NCBI GenBank assembly: GCA_022821065.1
Contig: JAJEEK010000122.1
Span: 1-64,000, forward strand
DNA length: 64,000 nt
Origin: Candidatus Poribacteria bacterium
GTDB lineage: Bacteria > Poribacteria > WGA-4E > WGA-3G
Direction: 5' to 3'
Made by a program: the position numbers and the translations under genes. The notes beneath the pieces are model-generated. The model was not told the DNA's origin. It did no database searches and saw nothing but the letters and a program-made list of their open reading frames with translations. Positions 35,574 through 44,598 of the stretch are shown piece by piece; the first letter of the stretch is position 1, and every line of letters starts with the position of its first letter.

Positions 35574-38093
35574 TTAGAGTATATTAGTTGGATCGATATC
35601 TACCACAAATTCAATAGCATTTGATATTGTAGACGGCGGTTCGTCTGTGAAACGTTTAAGGAGTTGACTCATTTTTTCAGGGTTAGCACTTCGGAGCAGA
35701 AGGTGCCACCGAAATTTACCTTCGATTTTTGTCAGGGGTGCCGGTGCGGGACCGAGGATCTCTATCGTTGCGGGTTCGGCATCAGAAACCGCTTGATCCT
35801 CCTGCCAAATCTCAAGTTGTGCTCGCGCCGTATGCGCACCCTCAATAACCTCTTTTTCGTCCGTGCCACGAAGTAGGAGCATTGCGACGTGCGAGAACGG
35901 CGGATAGCGCAACGCACCGCGCGCCTCTACCTCCTGTGCATAAAAACCGATATAATCGTGCTGCTGCGCTGATTTGATGCAGTAGTGTTCAGGCATATAG
36001 GTCTGCAGGATAACCTGACCTTCAAGCTCTGCACGGCCGGAACGTCCCGCAACCTGTGTCAGGAGGCTGAACGTCTGCTCACTCGCTCGGAAATCAGGTA
36101 GGTTCAAAGCGGTATCCGCCGCGATAACCCCAACAAGTGTAACGTTCGGGAAGTCCAATCCTTTTGACACCATCTGTGTCCCTATCAGAATGTCAATCTT
36201 CTGTTGTCTGAACGCCTCCAGAATCTGTTGATGCGCGTTTTTCCGGGCAGTTGAATCCGCGTCAAATCGCATCACACGCGCGTTCGGAAACGCTTTGCGC
36301 ACTTCTTGTTCGACCGCTTCAGTGCCAGCACCGAAAAAACGGATCGCCTCACTGCCACACTGTGGACAGACCTGATGTGGAGAACGTGTTTTACCACAGT
36401 GATGACAAGTCAGCTGCGCCGTTTGACGGTGATAGGTCAACGATATTGAGCAGCTGTCACACTGTTCAACATAGCCACAGTTTCGACAGAAGACGTAAGT
36501 TGAATGTCCGCGTCGATTCAGAAATAGGATGATTTGTTCCTGTCGGACGAGACTCGTCTCAATAGAACTTCGGAGTCGATATGAAAAGATCGTTCGGTTC
36601 CCCTTTTTTAATTCACTGCGCATATCGACGATGTGAACATCGGGCATCTTTCTATCAAACACGCGATCGGGTAGACTTAGCAGCCGATAACTCCGATTCT
36701 GTGCCTGATGGAAACTCTCAAGCGACGGGGTTGCGCTCCCAAATATGACAGGGCAATTCGCGAGTTCACTCCGTTTCTGTGCGACTTCGCGGGCGTGGTA
36801 GCGCGGCGCAGTATCCGATTTATAGGAATCGGAATGCTCTTCGTCTATAATCAACATTCCGAGTTTCTGGACAGGGGCAAAGATCGCGGAGCGCGGTCCG
36901 ATAACGATATCGGCTTCTCCCTTTTGGATACGGTGCCACTGGTCATAGCGTTCACCGTCACTCAGCCGACTATGGAGCAACGCAACCCGTTCTCCAAACC
37001 GTCCAACGAATCGCGATGCCGTTTGCGGTGTGAGCGAAATCTCTGGGACCAACACAATAACAGATTTGCCGTTCTCAAGCACTTCTGCCATCGCCTGCAT
37101 GTAAACCTCAGTTTTTCCGCTCCCTGTTACGCCGTGCAGCAGAAAAATGAGTGGACTGTTACCGTTCGCGGCGGGTTTCATAGCTTGCAACGATAGGGTT
37201 TCCCGAATTTCTGCCAACGCTGCGGATTGTGCCGAATTTAAATGGAGCGGTTGCGTCGGGGCAACCGATTCGGAACTCATTGGATTACGCACTGTCTGTG
37301 CTTGTGCAATATGAATAATCCCGCGCCTTTCAAGGGTCCGTAAGATCGAAACGCTTGCACTCACCCGTTTTGCTAAACCCGCTGTCGCCAAAGGTGAACC
37401 TTCTTCGAGTAGAAGTTGTAGTACCTCTGCACGTTTGACATCAGCAGCATGGTGACGGTTAGATGAATCCGATGTGTTCCCTTTGAGTTGCGCAATTTCC
37501 GCTTCAATATCAGTGGCTGGTAAAGCTAAAGATGCAACTGTGGCTACCTGCGTGGAGGCTTTCGGTTTATGGGTAACGTCAAGTGTAACGATCTCTTTCT
37601 CAAGGAGTGCTGTTATCCTCGGACGGACCTCCTGCGGACTCATACCGGCACGTCTGGCAAGCTGGTTCACAGACAAGATTCCTTCCGCTTCCAGAAGGGC
37701 AACGATTTTTTTTTGAACTTTTCCGATCGGAGATGGGGCTTCGGGGAGGAGTCGTACCTGCTCTTTTTTCTGGCTTCGTACGGCAGCGGGCACGGCGCAA
37801 AATAGTGAGATCCCCCATGGACAGACATAGTAGTCTGCCATCCATTTCGTTAGGGAAAGCATCTCACCGGAGAACATTGGGGTCTCATCAAGGCATGCAG
37901 AGATATTTTTGATGAGTTTAGGGGCGAGGTCAGTTTCGTCAATCCGTTCAACGACAACGCCTTCCTGTTTCGTCCTGCGAAACGGTGCTAATACGCGGAC
38001 ACCCGGTTGCAAAACCGCGTCCAATCGCGACGGTACGCTGTAGGTAAACACCTGATTCACTGATAGCGGAAAAGCAACGTTTGCATAACGCAT
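35574..38093 (-). CDS. priA: primosomal protein N' (replication restart helicase PriA)
   Basis: The 839-aa superfamily 2 helicase reloads the replisome at stalled forks. The N-terminal 3' DNA-binding part (YANVAFPLSVNQVFTYSVPS) is typical. Walker A GVTGSGKTEVY sits near residue 318, DEEH in LIIDEEHSDSYK, and a zinc-binding stretch with eight cysteines near 530-570 (CRNCGYVEQCDSC, CHHCGKT, CPQCGSE). The helicase end GTQMVSKGLDFPNVTLVGV is intact. It is somewhat long because of a winged-helix insert near 125-290. It is separated from the uracil-DNA glycosylase gene by a hairpin repeat. Confidence 0.96.
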   Translation of the reverse strand: MRYANVAFPLSVNQVFTYSVPSRLDAVLQPGVRVLAPFRRTKQEGVVVERIDETDLAPKLIKNISACLDETPMFSGEMLSLTKWMADYYVCPWGISLFCAVPAAVRSQKKEQVRLLPEAPSPIGKVQKKIVALLEAEGILSVNQLARRAGMSPQEVRPRITALLEKEIVTLDVTHKPKASTQVATVASLALPATDIEAEIAQLKGNTSDSSNRHHAADVKRAEVLQLLLEEGSPLATAGLAKRVSASVSILRTLERRGIIHIAQAQTVRNPMSSESVAPTQPLHLNSAQSAALAEIRETLSLQAMKPAANGNSPLIFLLHGVTGSGKTEVYMQAMAEVLENGKSVIVLVPEISLTPQTASRFVGRFGERVALLHSRLSDGERYDQWHRIQKGEADIVIGPRSAIFAPVQKLGMLIIDEEHSDSYKSDTAPRYHAREVAQKRSELANCPVIFGSATPSLESFHQAQNRSYRLLSLPDRVFDRKMPDVHIVDMRSELKKGNRTIFSYRLRSSIETSLVRQEQIILFLNRRGHSTYVFCRNCGYVEQCDSCSISLTYHRQTAQLTCHHCGKTRSPHQVCPQCGSEAIRFFGAGTEAVEQEVRKAFPNARVMRFDADSTARKNAHQQILEAFRQQKIDILIGTQMVSKGLDFPNVTLVGVIAADTALNLPDFRASEQTFSLLTQVAGRSGRAELEGQVILQTYMPEHYCIKSAQQHDYIGFYAQEVEARGALRYPPFSHVAMLLLRGTDEKEVIEGAHTARAQLEIWQEDQAVSDAEPATIEILGPAPAPLTKIEGKFRWHLLLRSANPEKMSQLLKRFTDEPPSTISNAIEFVVDIDPTNIL

Positions 38094-38137
38094 AATTAAT
38101 TTTTTAATAGTTGTTGGTTTTTAGTACGCTTCGCTTT

Positions 38138-38203
38138 AGGTTATAAGTTAAGAGTGCTTCGTAACAATAAACCTCTTAACTTATAACCTATAACTTATAA
38201 CTA
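38138..38203. repeat. heptamer-type hairpin repeat, TTATAAG family
   Basis: GGTTATAAGTTAAGAG pairs with CTCTTAACTTATAACC; further TATAACT units follow. It lies directly before the uracil-DNA glycosylase stop, between that gene and priA. Confidence 0.85.
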
Positions 38204-38920
38204 TTAACCATTTAAAATAGCCATGACCTGTTGTATGTCTTCCCAGACATCGCGCTTGGCATTCGGGTTTCTGAGGAGGTATGCGGGATGAAAAGTCGGC
38301 ATAACAATTGGCGGTTTCTTATGTGGCGGGAAGTTAAGTCCAACGACCTTACAATCATGGAATTCACCGCGAAGTCGCGTTATACCTGTTTTTGTGCCGA
38401 GCAGCATCTGCGCTGCAAAGCTGCCGAGTGCAACAATCACCTTCGGTTGAATCAGTTCTATCTGACGGATTAAATAAGGACTACAGGTTTCAACTTCGTC
38501 CGGTGCGGGATTCCTGTTACCGGGGGGACGACACTTGAGTATATTGGCGATGTAGACATCCGACCGCTTAAGTTTCATTCCCGCCTCAATGATCTGTGTT
38601 AGCAGTTGACCCGCTCTGCCGACAAAAGGTTCTCCTTGTCGATCCTCATCAGCACCCGGTGCTTCACCGATGAACATGAGGTCGGCACTCGTGTTTCCGA
38701 CACCAAAGACGACACTGTTCCGTGTCTCATGCAGCGCACACTTGGTGCAACCTTCAGCGTCTGCAGTTAGGCTCGGTAGGTCAAAGTCCGCATACGGCAA
38801 TTTCTTTTCTGGTTCACGCAGTTCTGTTTCTGAGAAGCCGAGTTGAAGTTGTTCTTCCATGTATTCCCTCACACTTGCAACAATTTCTATGTACGATTTT
38901 CTAAGGTCGTCAGTATCCAT
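38204..38920 (-). CDS. family 4 uracil-DNA glycosylase, [4Fe-4S] type
   Basis: The 238-aa enzyme removes uracil from DNA in base excision repair. The four cluster cysteines are visible as C58 and C61 (GCTKCALHETR), C130 (NILKCRPPGNRNP) and C146. The active-site motif GEAPGADEDRQGEPFVGRAG (85-104) and the second motif HPAYLLRNP are intact. An N-terminal extension of about 50 residues precedes the core, common in this family. GAGGA about 9 nt upstream supports the start. Confidence 0.93.
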   Translation of the reverse strand: MDTDDLRKSYIEIVASVREYMEEQLQLGFSETELREPEKKLPYADFDLPSLTADAEGCTKCALHETRNSVVFGVGNTSADLMFIGEAPGADEDRQGEPFVGRAGQLLTQIIEAGMKLKRSDVYIANILKCRPPGNRNPAPDEVETCSPYLIRQIELIQPKVIVALGSFAAQMLLGTKTGITRLRGEFHDCKVVGLNFPPHKKPPIVMPTFHPAYLLRNPNAKRDVWEDIQQVMAILNG

Positions 38921-39006
38921 TGGTGGTAGTCCTCAGGTTCGACAAGTGTGGTTTGAAACCGGGGTCCCCACCCGTTACTGGGAAGGGGCACCGAGATTTG
39001 TCTAAA

Positions 39007-40695
39007 TTAGTTTCGCAGATCATCAATCAAAGACATGCCGTCGAACCAAGTAACGTATAAGAAAAACGCGATAAGGAGGACAATGGTAACCTGTTGAACG
39101 ATCTCTTGCGCTCTGCGTGGCATCGGTTTACCACGGATTTTCTCAACAGCGAAGAATAGCAGCTGCCCACCGTCAGCGATCGGAATCGGTAACAGGTTGA
39201 CGATGCAGAGATTGATGCTGATAAACCCGATGAAAAAGACCAAACTGCTCAGTCCGAGCCGGTTAAACATGTTACTCGTTGCGTTCGCAATGCCGATTGG
39301 CCCCGCAAGGTGTTTCGGTGAGACCTCACCACCAATCAACTGTTGTAACGTTCTACCGACGGCTGTAAAGGTCAGCCACGTCGCTTCAAGACCTTTCCCG
39401 AACCCATCAACGAGACCGTATTCCGGCAGCGGTGCCGTTTTCGGTGCGAGCTGCATCCCACTGAGAGAAGTCTCCCACATCAATCCGAACAAGGCTGCCT
39501 CTGGGTCTGTTTCTGAACTTTCCATCTCGTTTGAAAGAATAACTGTTTTCGGGTTGCCATTCCGCATCAAATCGATGTCGATGGGTTGGTTTGCTGTTGT
39601 ATTGAGTCGTTTATAGAGCGTCGCTGCGTCTATCGGTTCTCCGTTAAGTGTAAGAAGAACATCTCCATTCTGAATACCAGCTGCTTCAGCGATACTATCT
39701 TCTTGGACGCTTGCGATCACGCTCCATTCTACCGGCATTTCGAGCGTCAGCGTCTCACTGCTACGGCGAATCCCAAGCACCAAAGCGTCTCGGTTTTCGT
39801 TGATCTGTTTATGCAGTGCTTTATATTTCTCATCAATCCAGTTTTCTGAAGGATGCCAGACACCATAACCGAAGTATGGGACGTTATGGAGGTTCTCACC
39901 GTTGATGCTGACAATGAGATCGCCGTCCTGAATTCCGGCTTCTGCGGCGGGGCTTCCTGCTCTGACCTTATGTACAACCGTCTCGCTTCCGCTGCTCACA
40001 CGGATTTCACCCATATCGCCTCTGACACTCGGCATAGCATCCGGTTTAACAAAGAGCGTTAGTGGAGCCCCATCGCGTTCAACAATAAGTTCCAAATCCT
40101 TACCGGCACTCGTAAGCACACGTGTCTGAAAGATGGACCAATGGCGGATCGGATCGCCGTTGACGGAAACGAGGGTATCGCCCGGCATCAGTCCACCGAT
40201 AGCACCTGCGCCATCATCAGCGACCCAACCGATCTGGACATCCTCTTTCTCACCGAGTGGCATGCCTGTTAAGCCACCGATGAGCCGTGAAGCGTGTGTG
40301 TTAAGTCCTGTAGCGAAAACAATCCAGTACACCAAAATACCAAATAGAAGATTAACAACAGGCCCCGCTGCGACAACAAATGCGCGATTGCCGATCGAAG
40401 CACTCGCAAATTCACCGGGAGCACCGGTCTGTTCACTTGGATTCTCACCCTCCATCTGGACATATCCACCAAATGGGAGCAGGGCGATTTTATATTCCGT
40501 TTCACCCCGCTGAAATCCAAACAGTTTCGGACCGAAGCCAATGGAGAATGTATTTACTTTAATACCGCACCGCTTCGCGGCCCAAAAGTGTCCGAGTTCA
40601 TGGATAAAAATTAGAAAACCGAGCGGAATAATAGCGAGAACTACCGCTCTGATGTAAGGAAAAACGGAGCTGATTAGGTCAATGAAGAATTCCAT
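39007..40695 (-). CDS. rseP: RseP-type site-2 metalloprotease with three PDZ domains
   Basis: A 562-aa inner-membrane intramembrane protease that would cut anti-sigma factors or signal peptides. Zinc ligands are in the first membrane helix, HELGH (H32, H36), with the third ligand region LLPIPIADGGQ near 505. The second motif usually reads LDGG, but the aspartate is kept. Three PDZ-like domains are visible at about 150-235, 235-330 and 325-400 (AGSPAAEAGIQDGDLIVSIN and EAAGIQNGDVLLTLN for the last two). Most homologues have one or two and are near 450 aa. It is the last gene of the rpsB-to-rseP block and carries the shared AAGGA leader. Confidence 0.93.
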   Translation of the reverse strand: MEFFIDLISSVFPYIRAVVLAIIPLGFLIFIHELGHFWAAKRCGIKVNTFSIGFGPKLFGFQRGETEYKIALLPFGGYVQMEGENPSEQTGAPGEFASASIGNRAFVVAAGPVVNLLFGILVYWIVFATGLNTHASRLIGGLTGMPLGEKEDVQIGWVADDGAGAIGGLMPGDTLVSVNGDPIRHWSIFQTRVLTSAGKDLELIVERDGAPLTLFVKPDAMPSVRGDMGEIRVSSGSETVVHKVRAGSPAAEAGIQDGDLIVSINGENLHNVPYFGYGVWHPSENWIDEKYKALHKQINENRDALVLGIRRSSETLTLEMPVEWSVIASVQEDSIAEAAGIQNGDVLLTLNGEPIDAATLYKRLNTTANQPIDIDLMRNGNPKTVILSNEMESSETDPEAALFGLMWETSLSGMQLAPKTAPLPEYGLVDGFGKGLEATWLTFTAVGRTLQQLIGGEVSPKHLAGPIGIANATSNMFNRLGLSSLVFFIGFISINLCIVNLLPIPIADGGQLLFFAVEKIRGKPMPRRAQEIVQQVTIVLLIAFFLYVTWFDGMSLIDDLRN

Positions 40696-40744
40696 ATTTT
40701 AAATTTTCCTTGCGGTTAATCAAGCCGGTCTCGGTAATAACGTT
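40696..40744 (-). promoter_or_regulatory. shared translation-initiation leader before rseP
   Basis: Read on the minus strand, TTGATTAACCGCAAGGAAAA plus TTTAAAAT ends at the rseP ATG. This matches the leaders before both EutN/CcmL genes some 38 kb away. Confidence 0.65.
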
Positions 40745-40817
40745 CCCCTCTTAAATCCGCCTTCCACTTCGTTTCAGGCTACAGGCTTCGTAATACGCTT
40801 TCACAAGACCGATGCGT

Positions 40818-40920
40818 CAGTAACCAGTACGGCGGGCGGATACGCCTTCCAGGACCCAGTTAAAGACAACACGCTGTTCCACAACGTCTTTTAACTGTTA
40901 ACTCGTAACTGGTAACTGTT
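40818..40920. repeat. hairpin repeat overlapping the dxr 3' end
   Basis: CAGTAACCAGTACGGCG and the AACTGTTAACTCGTAACTGG units belong to the TTACCAG-type family. The dxr stop codon lies inside it, so the last nine dxr residues (NSYQLRVNS) are encoded by repeat sequence. Confidence 0.8.
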
Positions 40921-42087
40921 TCTTGTGTGATTTTTTATAAGTGAACGTGCAGTTGCTTTTGCCCACTGATCGGCTTCAAGGATGTCTGAGAGTGTCGGTT
41001 CCGTTGTCACCACATGCTGGTCCATTACACGTCCGAGAATAGCCGGTATATCCATGAATCCGATATCAGCGTTAAGGAACGCTGCTACGACGGCTTCATC
41101 AGCACTGCTCAGAACTACAGGGAGCGTACCACCGACATCTGCAGCGGTATACGCGAGCGAGAGGCACGGGAATTTGTCAAAGTCAGCGGGTTCAAAATTT
41201 AATGTACGGGCCTCCTGTAAATCTAAACGTGGCACTGGGGCAGAGAGCCTACGCGGATACGTTAAAGCGTATTGAATCATAATACGCATATCTGTGGGGC
41301 CCAATTGTGCAAGTGTGGAACCGTCAGTCCATTCTACCATAGAGTGGACGATACTCTCCGGGTGGACAACGACATCTATTTTTGAGAGTTCTATATTAAA
41401 TAGCCACTTCGCTTCAATGATTTCAAGTCCTTTGTTCATCATCGTTGCGGAATCGATCGTAATTTTCTGCCCCATTTTCCAATTCGGGTGCTGTAACGCT
41501 TGTTCGGGTGTCACAGAATAGAGTTCCGCCTTCGATACTTTTCGGAACGGGCCGCCGGATGCAGTAATCAGGAGTCGATGAATCTCTGCTTGTCGGTCGC
41601 GTGCGCCTTCCAAACACTGAAAGATAGCACTCATTTCACCATCTATCGGTATTAAGTTAACGCCATTTGCTTCGACCGCTGCATTCACAAGTGCGCCTGC
41701 CATCACCATGACCTCTTTATTCACAAAAGCGATGTCTTTACCGGCGTTAATCGCAGCCAGTGTCGGTAAAAGTCCTGCGCTCCCACCCATTCCATCTAAG
41801 ACCTGTATCGCTTGCGGCATCGTGGCGACGGCTTGAAGACCTTCTGTACCAGCGAGTACTTCTGTCCCATTGATGTCTCGGATGCGTGTGCGGAGTATAT
41901 CTGCTGCAGAGGGTTCATTCAATGCCACCAGCGCGGGGCGATACCTTCGGATCTGTTGTTCGAGAGTATCAACGTCTCGGTTCGCCGCAAGTCCGACGAC
42001 TTCAAACTGGTCAGAATGTGTTTCAACAACGCTGAGAGCATTTTTCCCAATTGAACCCGTGCTACCGAGTATGGCGATTTGTTTCAT
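40891..42087 (-). CDS. dxr: 1-deoxy-D-xylulose-5-phosphate reductoisomerase
   Basis: The 398-aa enzyme makes MEP from DXP in the non-mevalonate isoprenoid pathway, using NADPH. The N-terminal Rossmann motif is ILGSTGSIGKNALSV. Active-site segments are GEMSAIFQCLEG, ASGGPFR, ITIDSATMMNKGLEIIEAKW and HPESIVHSMVEW. The length is normal. The final nine residues are encoded by a heptamer repeat and are probably dispensable. It lies between cdsA and rseP, a common order in bacteria. Confidence 0.96.
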   Translation of the reverse strand: MKQIAILGSTGSIGKNALSVVETHSDQFEVVGLAANRDVDTLEQQIRRYRPALVALNEPSAADILRTRIRDINGTEVLAGTEGLQAVATMPQAIQVLDGMGGSAGLLPTLAAINAGKDIAFVNKEVMVMAGALVNAAVEANGVNLIPIDGEMSAIFQCLEGARDRQAEIHRLLITASGGPFRKVSKAELYSVTPEQALQHPNWKMGQKITIDSATMMNKGLEIIEAKWLFNIELSKIDVVVHPESIVHSMVEWTDGSTLAQLGPTDMRIMIQYALTYPRRLSAPVPRLDLQEARTLNFEPADFDKFPCLSLAYTAADVGGTLPVVLSSADEAVVAAFLNADIGFMDIPAILGRVMDQHVVTTEPTLSDILEADQWAKATARSLIKNHTRNSYQLRVNS

Positions 42088-42096
42088 GTTTTAAGA

Positions 42097-42178
42097 ATGG
42101 CTGTCGGCTATCGGTAAGAAAGAAAACCTTTGATGAATAGAACCGCTCTTTGCCGATTGCTTCTTTGCCGATGGCTAA
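42097..42178. repeat. heptamer-type hairpin repeat between cdsA and dxr
   Basis: GGCTGTCGGCTATCGG units on one side and TTGCCGAT units on the other surround GAACCGCTCTTT. It abuts the cdsA stop codon. Confidence 0.75.
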
Positions 42179-43012
42179 TTATGCCAAATGTTTTGTCAAT
42201 TCCCAATAGTAATAAAGGGCAGGTGTACTGAAAATCAGACTGTCGCAGCGATCAATAAAACCACCATGGCCCGGAATTACATCTCCAGAATCCTTGACCC
42301 CAGCTGTCCGTTTCATAAGTGATGCGCTGAGGTCTCCGAGTTGTCCAAGCACACTCAACAAAAGTCCAATGAAAACGGCATTTGCCCAAGACAGTGTGCC
42401 TTTTAAAAGGGACACCCCGAGCAGAAAACCGATTAAGGTGCCTACGACCAAGCCGCCGATAGTTCCCTCAACTGTTTTCCGAGGGCTGACCGGCGTACCG
42501 AGTTTGTGTTTGCCGAAGGCGACACCCACAAGGTACGCACCGGTATCGCTACACCAAACTGTGCCGATCAGTAAGAAGATGAGATGCCGACCAACGGGTT
42601 CAGCATTTCGGAGCAAGATAAGATGATAACCTAATACCCAACCGATGGTTAAAATGCCGGTTAATTTTAGTGTAACTCTGATTAACTCACCGTCAACTTT
42701 TGCTCTGAAGATACTTTCGGCGAAAACATAAATAAAGACGAAAGTGAAGAAACTAAAGGTTACGGCTGAGACAGGTAGAGACCTTGTCAAAGTAGGCAAG
42801 AAGTATGCTAACAGACAGAACACACCTGTCAAGAGTGCTGGCATCACCGGATTTAATTTTTCAGTGAAGTGTTGTGCGAGCCGACAGTACTCAACTTGCA
42901 TCATTGACATAGCAACCAATACAACGAGTACGTAGAGCCAATCCCCCCAATAGATAATGAGTAGGATTAGCGGCATCAACACAACTACACTCAAGGCTCT
43001 CCGCCAAAACAT
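42179..43012 (-). CDS. cdsA: phosphatidate cytidylyltransferase (CDP-diglyceride synthase)
   Basis: A 277-aa inner-membrane enzyme that converts phosphatidic acid and CTP to CDP-diacylglycerol. Several membrane helices are evident. The C-terminal signature is complete: SVLGQLGDLSASLMKRTAGV, KDSGDVIPGHGGFIDRCDS. I start at the ATG at 43012 (MFWRRALSVVV). An in-frame upstream extension to 43069 is translated from a TTACTGG-type repeat (TGYWELLTGNWEPE) and is unlikely to be native, though it has no stop. Confidence 0.93.
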   Translation of the reverse strand: MFWRRALSVVVLMPLILLIIYWGDWLYVLVVLVAMSMMQVEYCRLAQHFTEKLNPVMPALLTGVFCLLAYFLPTLTRSLPVSAVTFSFFTFVFIYVFAESIFRAKVDGELIRVTLKLTGILTIGWVLGYHLILLRNAEPVGRHLIFLLIGTVWCSDTGAYLVGVAFGKHKLGTPVSPRKTVEGTIGGLVVGTLIGFLLGVSLLKGTLSWANAVFIGLLLSVLGQLGDLSASLMKRTAGVKDSGDVIPGHGGFIDRCDSLIFSTPALYYYWELTKHLA

Positions 43013-43016
43013 AGTT

Positions 43017-43137
43017 TCTGGTTCCCAGTTTCCAGTTAACAGTTCCCAGTAACCAGTTAAAGAAAACACTGTGTTATCCGTACACCTCTTAACTGGTTAC
43101 TGCAAGCGTAGCGTACTGGTTACTGGTTACTGTTTAA
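43017..43137. repeat. heptamer-type hairpin repeat between frr and cdsA
   Basis: CCAGTTTCCAGTTAACAG units pair with ACTGGTTACTGG units; the inside is AAAGAAAACACTGTGTTATCC and CCTCTTAAC. It touches the frr stop. Confidence 0.85.
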
Positions 43138-43712
43138 GTTTCTAATAATTCAGTTTCTTTCGCCTCCGTCAATTCGTCGATCTTATTGACATACGTATCC
43201 GTAAGCTGCTGGACAGGGTCTGCACTGCCTCTCTTCTTATCGCCACCTCGACCTTTATTTCTACCACCGCCGCCAGTATCTCCACCATCAAGTTTTTTTA
43301 CGGCATCGTTGGCATCACGGCGAATATTCCGAATGGCGACCTTACCTTCTTCGGCAAGTTTACGGACAACTTTCGTTAGTTCTGTCCGACGTTCAGTTGT
43401 TAGTTCAGGCACCAAGATTCGGATAACGTTTCCGTCGTTGTTCGTTGAGAACCCCAAATCCGAATGCGCAATGGCTTTCTCGATTTCCGTAATTAGGGCT
43501 TTATCCCACGGTTGAATCACAAGGAGACGCGGTTCGGGAGTCGTAATCGTACCGACTTGGCTCAGCGGGCTTTTCGTACCGTAGTACGTAACAGTAACCT
43601 GGTCCAAAAGTGCTGGCGTTGCGCGCCCCGTTTGCACATGCGACAATTTTTCCGCCGTTACTTCAACTGTCTTCTTCATCCGGGATTCAGCCTGTTGAAG
43701 TATCTGTTGCAT
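43134..43712 (-). CDS. frr: ribosome recycling factor with an altered hinge segment
   Basis: The 192-aa protein splits post-termination ribosomes together with EF-G. Family blocks are intact: the ALLDQVTVTYYGTKSPLSQV domain, LLVIQPWDKALITEIEKAI, LVPELTTERRTELTKVVRKL and the last helix TDTYVNKIDELTEAKETELL. Residues 142-165 are Gly/Lys/Arg-rich (GGDTGGGGRNKGRGGDKKRG). In most RRFs this position holds a short acidic ISEDE-type helix segment, so the change is unusual. The hairpin repeat overlaps its stop codon. Confidence 0.93.
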   Translation of the reverse strand: MQQILQQAESRMKKTVEVTAEKLSHVQTGRATPALLDQVTVTYYGTKSPLSQVGTITTPEPRLLVIQPWDKALITEIEKAIAHSDLGFSTNNDGNVIRILVPELTTERRTELTKVVRKLAEEGKVAIRNIRRDANDAVKKLDGGDTGGGGRNKGRGGDKKRGSADPVQQLTDTYVNKIDELTEAKETELLET

Positions 43713-43775
43713 CTGATTGTTTCCTATAAGCGAGTACGCAGTTAACAGTACGGCGAGTACGCCTTTCAGTTAAAC

Positions 43776-43864
43776 GGCTATCGGCTATCAGCAGTCAGCA
43801 AAGAGGGGTTCGTTTAATCAAAAGTCTCTATCTGACTGCTGACGGCTGAAGGCTGACGGCTATT
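43776..43864. repeat. heptamer-type hairpin repeat between tsf and frr
   Basis: GGCTATCGGCTATCAGCAGT units and CTGACTGCTGACGGCTG units flank AGCAAAGAGG...AAGTCTCTATCTG. It is the same family as 161-241 and the two coding inserts. A related GTACGGCGAGTACGCC hairpin lies just upstream at 43727-43775. The canonical pyrH gene is absent from this gap. Confidence 0.85.
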
Positions 43865-43896
43865 TCGTAGAAATCCGTACTTATAACTGCTTGGTT

Positions 43897-44493
43897 CTAT
43901 GACTGTCCAAGAACATAAAGGACAAAGCGTCTGACGACGATATTTTCACCTAATTGGGCAATAGCGTCTTTTACAAGGGTCTCGATGGTTTTATCGGTAT
44001 CGCGAATATACGGTTGTTGAAGTAGACAGGTCTCCGAATAGAATTTGGAGATACGTCCTTCAACGATACGTTCAGCGATATGTGCAGGTTTACCCTCTTG
44101 TTCGGCTTGTGCTTTCAGGATCGCTTTTTCCGATTCAAGGGCTTCGGCGGGGACATCTTCCTGTTTCAGGTATTTCGGTTTTGCTGCTGCAACTTGCATA
44201 GCGATCTCTTTGCCGAGTTCCTGGAATTGCTCCGTCCGCGCGACGAAATCTGTCTCACAATTCAGTTCAACTAACGTACCGACACGACTGCCCGGGTGGA
44301 TGTAGGAAATAATTAATCCTTCTTCGGTCGCTCTACCCGCTTTGACTTCAGAAGCTTTTAGACCTTTCTCCCGAAGTCTCTGAATTGCTTCGTCAATGTT
44401 TCCATTCGTTTCTGCAAGCACCTTTTTGCAGTCCATGATCCCCGCGCCTGTACGCGAACGGAGCTCGCTAACCATCTTTGCTGTGATAGTCAT
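43897..44493 (-). CDS. tsf: translation elongation factor Ts
   Basis: The 198-aa nucleotide exchange factor for EF-Tu. The N-terminal UBA-like domain (VSELRSRTGAGIMDCKKVLA), the core TLVELNCETDFVARTEQF and the C-terminal EENIVVRRF-type end (LGENIVVRRFVLYVLG) are present. It is the short form, lacking the extra subdomain of the E. coli protein. It follows rpsB on the same strand. Confidence 0.96.
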   Translation of the reverse strand: MTITAKMVSELRSRTGAGIMDCKKVLAETNGNIDEAIQRLREKGLKASEVKAGRATEEGLIISYIHPGSRVGTLVELNCETDFVARTEQFQELGKEIAMQVAAAKPKYLKQEDVPAEALESEKAILKAQAEQEGKPAHIAERIVEGRISKFYSETCLLQQPYIRDTDKTIETLVKDAIAQLGENIVVRRFVLYVLGQS

Positions 44494-44598
44494 CTATCCT
44501 CCACTGAATGTATTATTGTTCAATAGGCGAGGTGATAATCTATATCACACATCGCGTGTTCTCACTGCACCTGATCTGCTTAATATTTATGGCTTTCA

